Assembly: GCA_013407085.1 (NCBI GenBank)
Contig: JACCGJ010001390.1
Coordinates: 1-64,000 of the forward strand
DNA: 64,000 nt
Direction: 5' to 3'
Origin: Atriophallophorus winterbourni
Taxonomy: Eukaryota > Platyhelminthes > Trematoda > Plagiorchiida > Microphallidae
Part shown: positions 53,970-64,000 of the stretch, piece after piece
How positions within the stretch are numbered: the stretch's first letter is position 1
Layout of the letters: every line of letters starts with the position of its first letter
Translations under genes and position numbers: made by a program
Notes under the pieces: generated by a model
What the model was told of the DNA's origin: nothing
Databases searched by the model: none
Seen by the model: only the letters and a program-made list of their open reading frames with translations

Positions 53970-54290
53970 TAATAAAGGGCTTTTTGATAGGTCGATGTCC
54001 TGCAGCAGAACACTGCTGCAGAAGCGGAGTGACGAGTAAAGCTTATTATGATGCATGACAGTGAAAGCCGCAAGGAAGCTGCCGTGCTGATGTCGCTCTA
54101 CTCGTTCACGAAACTTGTTTGAATGTATGTTCCATTCGAGGTGTAGGCACCTCTTCCCAGTTTGTTTGTGCTTACTCTTCTATAGAAGCCGTAGCAATTT
54201 AAGTCCCACCCTTCCCCGTCTTTTAGGATTTTACTTTTTCATGGTTGTATGGCAGTTAAGCATTCGGTACGTGCTACCGGTGTATTGCTG
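53970..54290 (+). mobile_element. RTE-C 3' UTR fragment, plus sense
   Basis: TCGTTCACGAAACTTGTTTG AATGTATGTTCCATTCGAGG and on through CTTCCCCGTCTTTTAGGATT to GGCAGTTAAGC. The same string of blocks recurs at 61378-61530. No coding content. Confidence 0.65.
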
Positions 54291-54379
54291 TCTTTGATGA
54301 TGATGAGAACACTGCATTTCGAAGTTTCAAAACGCATTCCAAGTGCGTGCGTAATACTAGCTAGCAAATGTCCCTACGA

Positions 54380-54560
54380 AGTCTAAAAGAATGGCTATTG
54401 TGGCTGCCGATAAGTGTGCCGCAGTTCTAAAATATGTCAAAGAGGAAGAAGTGATCGACACAGCATCTGTCAAGCCGGATGTCCGGTTGCTGTTCTCGGA
54501 TCTGCGATTCCCTTTGCGGTGTTATTCTTCGAAGGCATATTGTTTCTAATAATCTCGTTA
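54380..54560 (+). pseudogene. Possible Penelope-like RT scrap
   Basis: MAIVAADKCAAVLKYVKEEE resembles the ADKG region (AITKADKGKVTVIL) of the Penelope-like RT at 19.3 kb. Short and uncertain. Confidence 0.3.
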
Positions 54561-54660
54561 TGATGGGAGTGACACTTATCTAATAGTGAGTACAGCAGGA
54601 ACTTTGCACATCTTTTTGGATGTCGGAATGATTTGTAATTATTCCCAACTTAGTTTACTA

Positions 54661-54860
54661 CCTGCATGCAAAGAAATTTGAGTGCAATCGTTTAGATCAG
54701 TTTTGGGGTAACGTTTCACTTCTGACACAAGCTTCCTCAGACAGGGAACATGATTAAGTAGTAATCAACCCCGCACCACTGATTTGACCTTACCACTAAA
54801 CAGCCTATAAAACGCCAACAGTGTGTCACGTCTCGTGGGAATGACCAGGATCAGCGGTCG
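54661..54860 (-). mobile_element. Penelope-like pLTR fragment
   Basis: GCAAAGAAATTTGAGTGCAA TCG and GGGAACATGATTAAGTAGTA ATCAACC match 20192-20312 on both sides of the hammerhead motif. No coding part attached. Confidence 0.75.
54700..54750 (-). ncRNA. Hammerhead ribozyme motif (copy C)
   Basis: Minus strand: CUGAGGA (fits CUGANGA), stem II AGCUU/AAGU with a larger loop, GAAA, palindromic ACGU, U, then ACCCC. The catalytic core is complete, but stem I (UGU against ACC) is reduced to about two pairs, so activity is doubtful. Confidence 0.7.
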
Positions 54861-55304
54861 ATTTTCCTACTTGTGTTTATCCACATCAATCTAATACAAG
54901 TGTACACGGTCAAGGTGGGTTATTGGATTTATTTGTTTACACGACGAACATTCTTCAAGTGGGTGGAAAGATTCCTTGTTCGCTTGCTTTCCGATATCAT
55001 ACAATCAACTTCGAAGGCAGACGGAACGAAATCGGTTTCAGGATATCCGATGCCAACTTTATTGAATCCAATGTTTGCTTTGCCTTTTATGAAATACCTA
55101 TGTTTATTGTTTGATCCTATGACTAAACAGGCTTAGCTATGTAGAACTTACCCAACAATGCCTTAATGTTCATGGTGAAAACATTGCTAAGGAGTAGCAA
55201 ATATTGCATGCTTGACTGCCAAACAAACTTAAAACGATAAAATTCCTAATAGACAAAAAAGGCGGCTCATATCAGCAACGGATTCTGCAAAAGAGTAAGC
55301 ACAT
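54861..55304. other. Unassigned DNA
   Basis: Overlapping plus-strand frames at 54873-55136 show no known motif. Confidence 0.45.
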
Positions 55305-55440
55305 GCACTGAGATCAAGTGCCTTCATTTCGAATCAAACATGAATTCAATCAAGGTTTTTGAGCGAGTAGGGTGACGTCAGTATGACAGCTCTCCTTAAA
55401 CTTTTGTCATACATTGTAGCTACCTCTTCGCGTCACTAAA
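55305..55440 (-). mobile_element. RTE-C 3' UTR fragment, minus sense
   Basis: AAGTGCCTTCATTTCGAATC..ATGAATTCAATCAAGGTTTT and GAGTAGGGTGACGTCAGTAT resemble 53100-53165. Diverged. Confidence 0.5.
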
Positions 55441-55849
55441 CACGATTCTGAGTTATATATCTGAGAATGAATAGGCATAAAGAAGTCTGATCGTGCGTAA
55501 TCCTAACAGGAAGCCCGGTCGATTTGAATACAGCCAGCTTAACTGTAAAGATATTGATCTGCTTGAGTCAACTGAGAGTCTGGTCACCTTGTGGCAGACC
55601 AGTGTCTTTACACATTTATTATGGTGCACTTCTATTTACTCTATCTGTTGCTAACATGTGATTCAAGTCTGTCTGCATCACGTGTATATTGATTTACCTT
55701 CGCCGCCCGGCCAATGACATCGACAAGTTTCAAAAATCAAATGCCGCGAAGCAGCTAACAACAGGATATAGTAGACAAGAACATCAACAGGCAGCGAACA
55801 GTACTGCCTTTTTCTCTATTCCATTTCTCCTTTTTCTTCAAACTTAATT

Positions 55850-56340
55850 GTACTGCATAACGCCATCACTCCAGAAAAGATAAGATTCGGAATGCGAGCA
55901 TTGTTCTGTGAGCCAAGATGTGGGGGTTCGAAAGACAAAGCCGTCGTTAGAACGCAGTCGTCAGAAAACACCACTAGGGCCTGACCAAACTGGTGAGCCC
56001 GACTTGACGAAATCCAGTCCATGCGTAACCTGGTCCATGAAACGTTTAAATGTTTGCTCGGCGTTCCGCCGTCCAAAGGGCATTCGTAAAAACTCGAAGA
56101 GACCAAATGATGTGGTCACTGCAGTTTTTGGCACGTCCGCTAGGTGAACCGGAATTTGGTGATACGCACGAACAAGATCTATCTTGCTGAACACTCGCTT
56201 ATGGTGCTGGAACATTAAGAAATCTTGCAAATGCGGGATTGAATACCTATCCGGAAGTGTACAATAATAAATGTGTACAGACATTGGTCTGCTACAAACT
56301 TTAAAAACAAGCCATTCTGAATTAAGGGTGGCAAACAATA
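55850..56340 (-). pseudogene. Ty3/gypsy RT fragment
   Basis: Minus strand TLPDRYSIPHLQDFL, VFSKIDLVRAYHQIPVHLAD (first catalytic D), VPKTAVTTSFGLFEFLRMPF, GRRNAEQTFKRFMDQVTHGL. A textbook gypsy RT run that ends at GLDFV, just before the YxDD box, where the frame breaks; SDDCVLTT in another frame may be the remains. The sequence is better preserved than the 47.5-49.8 kb gypsy relic and belongs to another lineage. Confidence 0.88.
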
Positions 56341-56499
56341 CGTCTTCATAAAAACTATAATTTCACATTCGGAATGCACGGATGTGTATATCTGTGTTGT
56401 GTGCTAAACTGATTTGCCACCGGTAGTAAGCTGCACCCGAAAACACGCCGAAGTTTCACTGTCGTTTTTATTTATATTTTCATTTATTACATTGGTCTA

Positions 56500-56575
56500 G
56501 TACTGGGCAAGCTTGCAGTATCTTGGCCTACTTGCAGTCTATGCCTGTGCGGCACTTTGCATAGTGTAACCAGCG
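56500..56575 (+). mobile_element. (TACCA)-tail retroposon fragment
   Basis: TACTGGGCAAGCTTGCAGTA TCTTGGCC...TGCGGCACTTTGCATAG, diverged, plus sense. Confidence 0.6.
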
Positions 56576-57485
56576 GATTCAATGCGTGTTAACTTGTTTT
56601 AGAATATCATTGTCGCTACCATTGGTATATTACGGCTAGATGGGTTACGTATCCGGGCTTAGGTTTGAGTTCACCACAATAGAATCCAGCATTAGTTTTC
56701 AGCTTATATACTATGTGGTTAAGCACATGTAGGCGCGGACCATGAAAACACACCCATATCCAGACTAAGACTAAATCTTGACCTTGACTTTGTCCCCATT
56801 CGGTTGCAATTGTCATGGCCAACAATTGTTTCATCCGGCATATCTTAGTTTCACTATGTTCATGTCGTGCACATGGTCATAGAATAATGTTTGGCGAAAT
56901 TGATTAGCGTAATAAAATGGCTTCATTTTGCGCCTTATTCTTAAACGTTCCTTTGCTAGTATTAGTCTCAATTTATCCAAAGCTTTTGTTTGCAAATCTA
57001 CCATAGTTATAGCCGATTTTGAACGGTGTCACTCTTCGGATTGCTTATCCATCGTTTAATGCGTTTTCGTAACCATGGGTCAAACGCTGAGTTCTGGCAC
57101 CAACAGGCAGACTTTATGTTATGTTATCCAAAGAATCCCTCAGGTACCCTTCCTGTTCATACTGGTTTTATCGCCAATTCTGACAAACTGTTTTGTATTG
57201 AGCTATGTGATAGAATCTATATTTTTGTGATACGGTCTAATTAAGTGACACTCCATGCAACCAATCAATTCTGCTTACCCTCGTCTGCCTCTGTCTTCCA
57301 TTCAACTAAGCTATTGTATTGCTACTCTTGCGCTTGTCACCATAGTAGCCGCCCTCACGTGATTTCCTGTATGCGCATTCCATTGGATCGTGTCAAGAAA
57401 TGCATGAATCTCACCAATCGAGCAGCGTAACTTCACATATCACTCTAGAATACTCGAATTCTGGTTTACTTTGTTCTTTTGTTCC
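56576..57485. other. Region upstream of the p38-like gene
   Basis: No recognised coding sequence or repeat; presumably the promoter and 5' UTR. The frame containing the start codon has a TGA at 57405-57407 and no ATG between it and 57486. Confidence 0.5.
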
Positions 57486-60400
57486 ATGGGTACAACGCAT
57501 TCGTCCAGGCGTAATGACGAGAACAATATCAACATCTCTACGAGTATTGTTAACGGTAACGTCGATCTGTCAGTACGACCTGGTTTTGCCACGTTTCATT
57601 TGTATGGTTCGGCTTGGCTGGTCCCGGAGCGCTACTCAAATCTACGAGTGATCGGAGTCGGGGCTCATGGACTCGTTTGGTACGTGGACTTTTCACTTAC
57701 CTTGATTCTTCCCATCAAACTAACTCGCTTTATTCCACCGTTTCGATAGGATAATACTTCGACGTAACATATCTTTTCTAAGCGTCATTGAATTACTTTC
57801 TTTCTTTCATTTTTTGCGACTGAGCTATCAGTATTTTGCCCGTAGATATCATTTCATTTTTGTTTATGCTGGTTATGATTGCACCGATCGGCAATCATTC
57901 ACTACTACATAAATAATCGTGGTAATGAACTGTGAAAGTCTTGCTGCAATTGTACCTCCTCTGTATATATCTAGGACTTACAATGGGGTCAATATCTCCG
58001 TCTATGACTACTCGGTTCTTCGCATGATTTCTGTAACGTTGTATAATGAGATCCGAGTTGAGCCCAAGCGTTTGTGTAGAATAAGTAGCGCTTTGCTTGT
58101 CTAGATCGAGAGTGCATGTGCTTAAATGTAAAAGCAGTACAGCACCAGCGAGCAATAATCATGAAAATCTATTACGTACTTTGATGAAACACGTTCTGCA
58201 ACGATCAATAGTGCCAATCTTAGCAATAATATAAGTGACAACGCAACTCGCTTGACTGTCCGTTGGAATCTGATCATTCTTTGCGGTAGCCACGTCACGG
58301 TTTTTTGTGTGGCTCTTATGGTATGGTATGAAAGCACAAGCCTGATCCAGGCAAAGTGCCGCACAGTCAGAGACTGCACGTGGCTCTTATGCATGGTGAT
58401 GTGTGTACCGTTTTGTTGTAAGATGTAACATGTTGTGTGTCATTCGGTCTCTGAGTTTTCTTTGGTTTTCGTCTACCGTTGTGTGCTGTGACTGTGATTC
58501 TTTTTCTACTTTTCACCTTTAATCGCTTGTGTGCGCATCAAAACATGATGCACTTTGCAACCGTTACTTGAGTTCGATAACTTCAAGGCTGCAACACTAG
58601 CTTGCTGACTTGCCGTTACACACCTAATGGAAACATACTCGTTTGAACAACTTTCGAAGCCATGAGTGCTGCTGGTTCGTCTCTTGGTTATATCGCATAT
58701 GTCGGGAGAATACTTAGGGACCAAACCGCACATCATACTCTAACGTCCATTGCGTTGTTCAAACATTCTTCGAGGGCGCTCCATCCAACATCCCCTGCGT
58801 TTCGCACTCACATGTCGATTGTGTCCCGATTTTTCCCTGAAGTCAAGCGGTCCAACGGTAATTAAGTTCACCCACGAATGTCACAATATATCAAATCTGA
58901 AACCGTAGTCCATGTAGTGTTGCACAGCCATGTACCGTTGTGGTGTTGTTCACGCTTACACAGATATAAAAACGGTTGATTACAGTATGAATGCAGCGTA
59001 GTGTACGCATGCATTTTATTAACTGCGATCCTGCAATTACACGGCTCATAGGAAACGCGTTGATGTCGTTGGATTAAACGATTTCGAGCTTGCTACACAC
59101 ACTATGTGAACTTCTCTACCTTTTGTGAATGTGAAACTGGTGAGTCTATTGCTAGCATTCGTTAGCTTCCGTCATTTAACCGTTTGTCGTTCGACTCACG
59201 CTCCGTTCGATTCGCGTGTGGGATTAACCATGCGATTGTCATTTGATTGGCTTGTGTGTTTCCGATAATAACTTTCACCGTATGTCTCTTGGGGTCCTGG
59301 ATTATGCGAGTTGTGGATCAGTTAATCGTATTTGAGCGAGGGGTTCAAAGCAGGAGATCGCCTGTGAAATAATAGTTTCCGTTACCGATTCTCTCACGCA
59401 TCCCCAAACCATTCCTACTGCTAACGGACATTCGAGCGTCATGGATGAACAATCGCACGGCATCATTAAGTAAACTCGATTTGATCTTCATAACTGTGTT
59501 TGTATGGTATGGTATGATGGTATGCAAGCACAAGTTTGATTCAGGCAAAGTGCCGCACAGTTAGAGACTGTGTTTGTCCTTCGTCTCGAGACATTACCTC
59601 ATTGCCAAAGCACGAAAGCCAACGGACGAACTTTCCGCTTTTCATGTTCACTTGTTTGTCATGCTGTCTGGATGCTCCGAGCTAGACTCCATGCCCGTTG
59701 GACTCAGGTTTGTAAAAACTAGAGATGCACTCTCGGACAAACTTGAACTGGTGCTAAGGGCATCGCATTTCCAAGAAAATTCATGAAAATGTTTTATGCA
59801 TGCTTTTCACGTTGTGACAGCCGTGAAGCGCCCGTCGAATCTGATGCACAAAAGTAAAAACTGCAACCAAAGGTTTGATTTAAGCCATCTCATCACCTCA
59901 TAGTGGAATTTGGATGCTGTTCCTGATTATTATACTATCACACTTGCTTTCTAACCAGACCAAATAGGTCACATCCAGGTATTCAGCCGTTTGTGCTGCT
60001 TTTCCGACACGACCAGCGAAGTTCTTCGATTACATGGCTGTCTGTAAAAAGATTTTGTGTGTGTGCATGCATGATCCAACTGCTTATTACTTGCAATGTT
60101 TAAACTACACTTCTTGTTTAATTGTGATGCTTTCCCAATGCTGTGTTTTATTTCCGAATTTTCTGACACGTTTTCCTTGCCTATACCCTGTTTTACACGA
60201 TTCCATTCGCTTCGCTTTCGAACGCTGTTCAACGTTTCATGATTGATGCTCGCTTTAGTGCGTATTATTTCAATGGTCTCATCATAACTTCCAAATCTCT
60301 GATCACCGGTAGTTTTATTTATTAATTATTGTCATTTTTTCTGGGTTCTTTCTTCAGCTCTGCTGATGACGCGGTATTACGTAAACCTGTTGCCATCAAG

Positions 60401-63400
60401 AAACTAACGCGGCCATTTCTGGAAGTTGAATATTGCCGAAGGACATACCGAGAACTTCGAATACTGTGTCATGTGAACCACGACAATGTAAGTTGTTCCC
60501 AACAGTGTTTAGGCTCGCTGCTTCTGTTTGCATATGCTCTAACGTTTCGTGTTTCATTTTACACAGATGCTGTGCCTTATCGACGCATTCACTCCTCAGC
60601 TAACGTTAGCCGAATTTGAGAATCTGTATGTTTGACTATGGTGTTTTTCACACTTCGTTCGACTTATCCCCTCTCCACGGATTCGATTGGTTTTTCAGCT
60701 ACTTGGTCACGCCTTTGATGAATGCAGACTTGGAGTCAGTCATAAAGAACCAAGATTTATCGAACGATCAAATTTGTTTCCTCGTCTATCAAATATTTCG
60801 TGCACTGAAGGTATGTCTAATCGTTGGCCTTGTTCCGTGGTTGTTGTTCACACGTCACTGTCATTTTAGAGATGTTAATTCACGAAGAACCGTCACGTGA
60901 TCAGTGTGTTGTGTTTACCCGCGCGAGTCACTGTCAAGCCAACTAACCTAGTCGACGGAAAAGATTGCCGTTTGTGCAGAATCACTATTCAGTCGACTGT
61001 AGCAATCAATGATCATAGGCACGCAAGCATGTGCGTTCACGTTTCTTTCACTCGTCAAGATACCTTTACATTTTGTCTCATTTGATTTAAACGCACGTCT
61101 CGCGATCAATCCATCTTATCAAGAGCGCAAATGATTTTTTATTTATTTCACTACCAACGATCCTGCAAGCTTGAAGTGATCCTGCTAGTGGGTGTTGAAT
61201 CTTGTGGCACTATCTACTTATTACACTCACATCTCATTAATATTGTTCTGTTCTCACAGGAAACGAAATCACCAAAAGTCCCTTTACTACTCATATTTGG
61301 GCACTTAGGAAACTTTTGCTGGTCGAGTCCGATGTGGCCCTATACAGTTTGCGACTGTTATACGAAATCCCACTGCCTCGAATGTATGTTTCATTCGACG
61401 TGATGCACCCCATCCCAGTATGTCTGTGTCTAATCTTCAATAGGTACGGTAACTTTTTAAGTCTCTCTCTTCCCCGTCTTTTAACATGCCATGATTGTAC
61501 GGCAGTTAAGCGCTTCGTGTAATGAGGTTCATGAAGATGGTATGAAAGCACAAGCCTGATCCAGGCAAAGTGCCGTACAGTCGGAGACTGCACGTGGGCG
61601 AAGATACTGTCAGGTTGCCCAGCCCTAGACAGATACGAGAAAAGAAATAGAGATGAAAATGATGATCCCACTACCGTTAGGTCTGTACTTTTATGTTAGC
61701 TTTCAAATCCATACACATGAACCCATCACCCATATGAGTGTTTGGATGTACGCGTGATTTGGATGCTTGGTCGGAATGTTTTCGTTCACCTAGTTTGCTA
61801 ATTCCGTTGGGTATTAGTACTCACCTATCTAACTGCAAGAATCATTGACAAAGCGCATATGGACAATCTTGTTGCACTCACTAAGAAGGTTTCCCGTTTT
61901 TAGTTCCCGGGCTCTAGTGATGATCCTGAAACGATTTCAGCCGAACGCTTCAGCGGTATACAATATCCAGTCTTCCACGTAGCTAATGAAAGAATTATAA
62001 GCGCGCTTTGATAAGTTTAGTATCGTTGTACCATGTCTTAATTTCGTAAAAATGTGTTTTCTCATCATCGGAAGTATTAAACGAATTCATGAGTATGCTG
62101 ATCTGTCCAAGGTTTTCTTCGACATAACGTTCCTATTCTACTCGAGCAGTGGTAAAGGTTGTTTCGAGACTTCTATTCCTTAATTAATAGTCATTGCAAA
62201 CAATCTAGCAGTTATAATCTAACTTCATTGTTTCCACAGTAGGCTTTCCCACCCAATGGTGCCATCTCAATGTCCATGGTGAGACTGATGTGTCCGCTAA
62301 ATGCGTTGGAAAATTCCACGATGAATTATCTGGGTTTTTTTTACCGAACCTCGAGAGTTGGTTTACTCGCCTTATACATTCGACAGACGAATTACTGATT
62401 TCCTCTTAACTCTCTTGCATGCTCAATTCAGCTGACTAAACTTACTACGAAGGTTTATTCCAATATTGACTGTGATTTCCCTTGACCACTCATTGAATGT
62501 GGTGTTAACCATGCTCACATTTTGTCAATCCAAAACGTCAAATGCGGCAAATCGCTTGATATGAGCCTTACACATTCCGCACCAGGATCTACGCACTGTC
62601 CTACAACTTATAATACTTTGTACCCAGATTCGATAAAGCGGTCACCTTTGTGATGTGTANNNNNNNNNNNNNNNNNNNNNNNNNNNNNNNNNNNNNNNNN
62701 NNNNNNNNNNNNNNNNNNNNNNNNNNNNNNNNNNNNNNNNNNNNNNNNNNNNNNNNNNNNNNNNNNNNNNNNNNNNNNNNNNNNNNNNNNNNNNNNNNNN
62801 NNNNNNNNNNNNNNNNNNNNNNNNNNNNNNNNNNNNNNNNNNNNNNNNNNNNNNNNNNNNNNNNNNNNNNNNNNNNNNNNNNNNNNNNNNNNNNNNNNNN
62901 NNNNNNNNNNNNNNNNNNNNNNNNNNNNNNNNNNNNNNNNNNNNNNNNNNNNNNNNNNNNNNNNNNNNNNNNNNNNNNNNNNNNNNNNNNNNNNNNNNNN
63001 NNNNNNNNNNNNNNNNNNNNNNNNNNNNNNNNNNNNNNNNNNNNNNNNNNNNNNNNNNNNNNNNNNNNNNNNNNNNNNNNNNNNNNNNNNNNNNNNNNNN
63101 NNNNNNNNNNNNNNNNNNNNNNNNNNNNNNNNNNNNNNNNNNNNNNNNNNNNNNNNNNNNNNNNNNNNNNNNNNNNNNNNNNNNNNNNNNNNNNNNNNNN
63201 NNNNNNNNNNNNNNNNNNNNNNNNNNNNNNNNNNNNNNNNNNNNNNNNNNNNNNNNNNNNNNNNNNNNNNNNNNNNNNNNNNNNNNNNNNNNNNNNNNNN
63301 NNNNNNNNNNNNNNNNNNNNNNNNNNNNNNNNNNNNNNNNNNNNNNNNNNNNNNNNNNNNNNNNNNNNNNNNNNNNNNNNNNNNNNNNNNNNNNNNNNNN

Positions 63401-64000
63401 NNNNNNNNNNNNNNNNNNNNNNNNNNNNNNNNNNNNNNNNNNNNNNNNNNNNNNNNNNNNNNNNNNNNNNNNNNNNNNNNNNNNNNNNNNNNNNNNNNNN
63501 NNNNNNNNNNNNNNNNNNNNNNNNNNNNNNNNNNNNNNNNNNNNNNNNNNNNNNNNNNNNNNNNNNNNNNNNNNNNNNNNNNNNNNNNNNNNNNNNNNNN
63601 NNNNNNNNNNNNNNNNNNNNNNNNNNNNNNNNNNNNNNNNNNNNNNNNNNNNNNNNNNNAGTCTCGCCTATACTATATGGTAGAAACCCTGTATTTTTTA
63701 TCTACAGCGTAATTAGAAAAGTCTTCTTGACTGCGATTTGTGCTCATATAAATGTTACATTTGTTTATTGCTATTTTCAGTATTTATTCTCGAATCTCCA
63801 CATGTATCGCTTGTCTCACCCAGGTATCGATCTTCTGCATTCGCTTCTTCAATTGAACCCTGACCGTCGACTGACAGCTGCTCAAGCACTTGCTCATCCT
63901 TATTTTCAAAGTTATCATGACGAACAAGATGAACCGGTTGGGCAGCCCTTCTTAGATCCATTGGAAGAGAGGACTGACCTCACTGTAGGTGAATGGAAAA
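57486..64000 (+). CDS. p38: p38-type MAP kinase, partial (assembly gap and window edge)
   Basis: Stress-activated Ser/Thr kinase of the p38 group. Exons: 57486-57679, 60358-60487, 60567-60625, 60699-60810, then a gap, then 63781-64000 running off the window. All have GT-AG borders with matching phases. Visible: RPGFATFHLYGSAWLVPERY SNL (p38 N-terminus), glycine loop GVGAHGLVC, VAIKKL (catalytic Lys), RTYRELRIL, LIDAFTPQLTLAEFENLYLV, TPLMNADL (Thr gatekeeper as in human p38alpha) and FLVYQIFRALK. The last exon gives GIDLLHSLLQLNPDRRLTAA QALAHPYFQSYHDEQDEPVG and DLTVGEWK, the p38 C-lobe end. HRDLKP, DFG and TGY exons are not in the visible DNA and presumably lie in the N gap. The first exon begins MGTTHSSRR, which fits the N-myristoylation pattern MGxxxS. 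The N-terminus is about 25 residues longer than human p38alpha. Introns hold repeats. Confidence 0.9.
58309..58391 (-). mobile_element. (TACCA)-tail retroposon, short copy, 12-bp TSD
   Basis: Insert of 59 bp (58321-58379) between GTGGCTCTTATG repeats (58309-58320, 58380-58391), in intron 1 of the kinase gene. Only the tail-proximal end of the family is present. Confidence 0.9.
59493..59577 (-). mobile_element. (TACCA)-tail retroposon, short copy, 11-bp TSD
   Basis: Insert of 63 bp (59504-59566) between ACTGTGTTTGT repeats (59493-59503, 59567-59577), in intron 1 of the kinase gene. The first bases of the right repeat could be element sequence, so the duplication may be 8-11 bp. Confidence 0.85.
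61378..61530 (+). mobile_element. RTE-C 3' UTR fragment in kinase intron
   Basis: CTCGAATGTATGTTTCATTC GACGTG...CTTCCCCGTCTTTTA...ACGGCAGTTAAGCGCTTC parallels 54116-54275. Plus sense. Confidence 0.65.
61533..61655 (-). mobile_element. (TACCA)-tail retroposon in kinase intron
   Basis: ATGGTATGAAAGCACAAGCC through GCCCTAGACAGATACGAG. Minus sense, target duplication unclear. The region 61656-62659 after it holds nothing recognised. Confidence 0.82.
62660..63659. other. Assembly gap, 1,000 N
   Basis: Exactly 1,000 N, a placeholder size. It lies within the p38-like gene and probably hides the exons from HRDLKP to just before the last C-lobe exon. Any open frame across it is meaningless. Confidence 0.99.

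Noticed and set aside
62655..63683. 342-codon open frame
   Set aside because: It consists of the N gap.

Overview
This is an animal nuclear window, most likely from a trematode flatworm. The evidence is two spliced host genes with compact introns (one of 32 nt) and a repeat mix typical of flukes: CR1-like and RTE-like LINEs, Ty3/gypsy elements and a Penelope-like element with hammerhead ribozyme motifs. The species is not determinable by eye. There is no bacterial, operon or CRISPR content.

Host genes. At 813-8191 (+) lies a complete eight-exon gene for a lamin B receptor / sterol C14-reductase family membrane protein of 577 residues. It has an RS-rich head but no visible Tudor domain. At 57486-64000 (+) lies the 5' part and one late exon of a p38-type MAP kinase, whose first exon encodes a candidate N-myristoylation signal. 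The catalytic and activation-loop exons appear to fall in a 1,000-N assembly gap (62660-63659), and the gene runs off the window.

Between the genes (about 9.3-56.6 kb) lies a dense, nested retroelement graveyard. 9.3-19.06 kb: LINE relics, a CR1 copy (CR1-1) and an RTE-like copy (RTE-A). 19.06-20.5 kb: a 5' Penelope-like fragment with an upstream hammerhead motif. 20.6-31.25 kb: a mosaic of CR1 and RTE pieces tandemly duplicated with an exact 4,699-bp period, the copies almost identical. 31.28-33.70 kb: an RTE-like element (RTE-B) inserted in a CR1 endonuclease; the related locus near 15.5 kb lacks it. 34.5-45.35 kb: five CR1 copies, several nested, the last carrying the most intact ORF2 (738 codons open). 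Inside its endonuclease sits a 922-bp gag-only Ty3/gypsy element with identical 154-bp LTRs, primer-binding-site and polypurine-tract positions, and a GATAT target duplication. 47.5-49.76 kb: a scrambled older Ty3/gypsy pol. 50-56.6 kb: RTE fragments, two more hammerhead-bearing Penelope fragments and a gypsy RT scrap.

Throughout, including introns of both host genes, there is a short retroposon family ending in a (TACCA)n tail. Five copies have target duplications of 7-13 bp. None of the mobile elements looks fully autonomous. Most genic ORFs here are broken retroelement reading frames. Boundaries of old relics are approximate; exon boundaries and LTR/TSD coordinates were read base by base.
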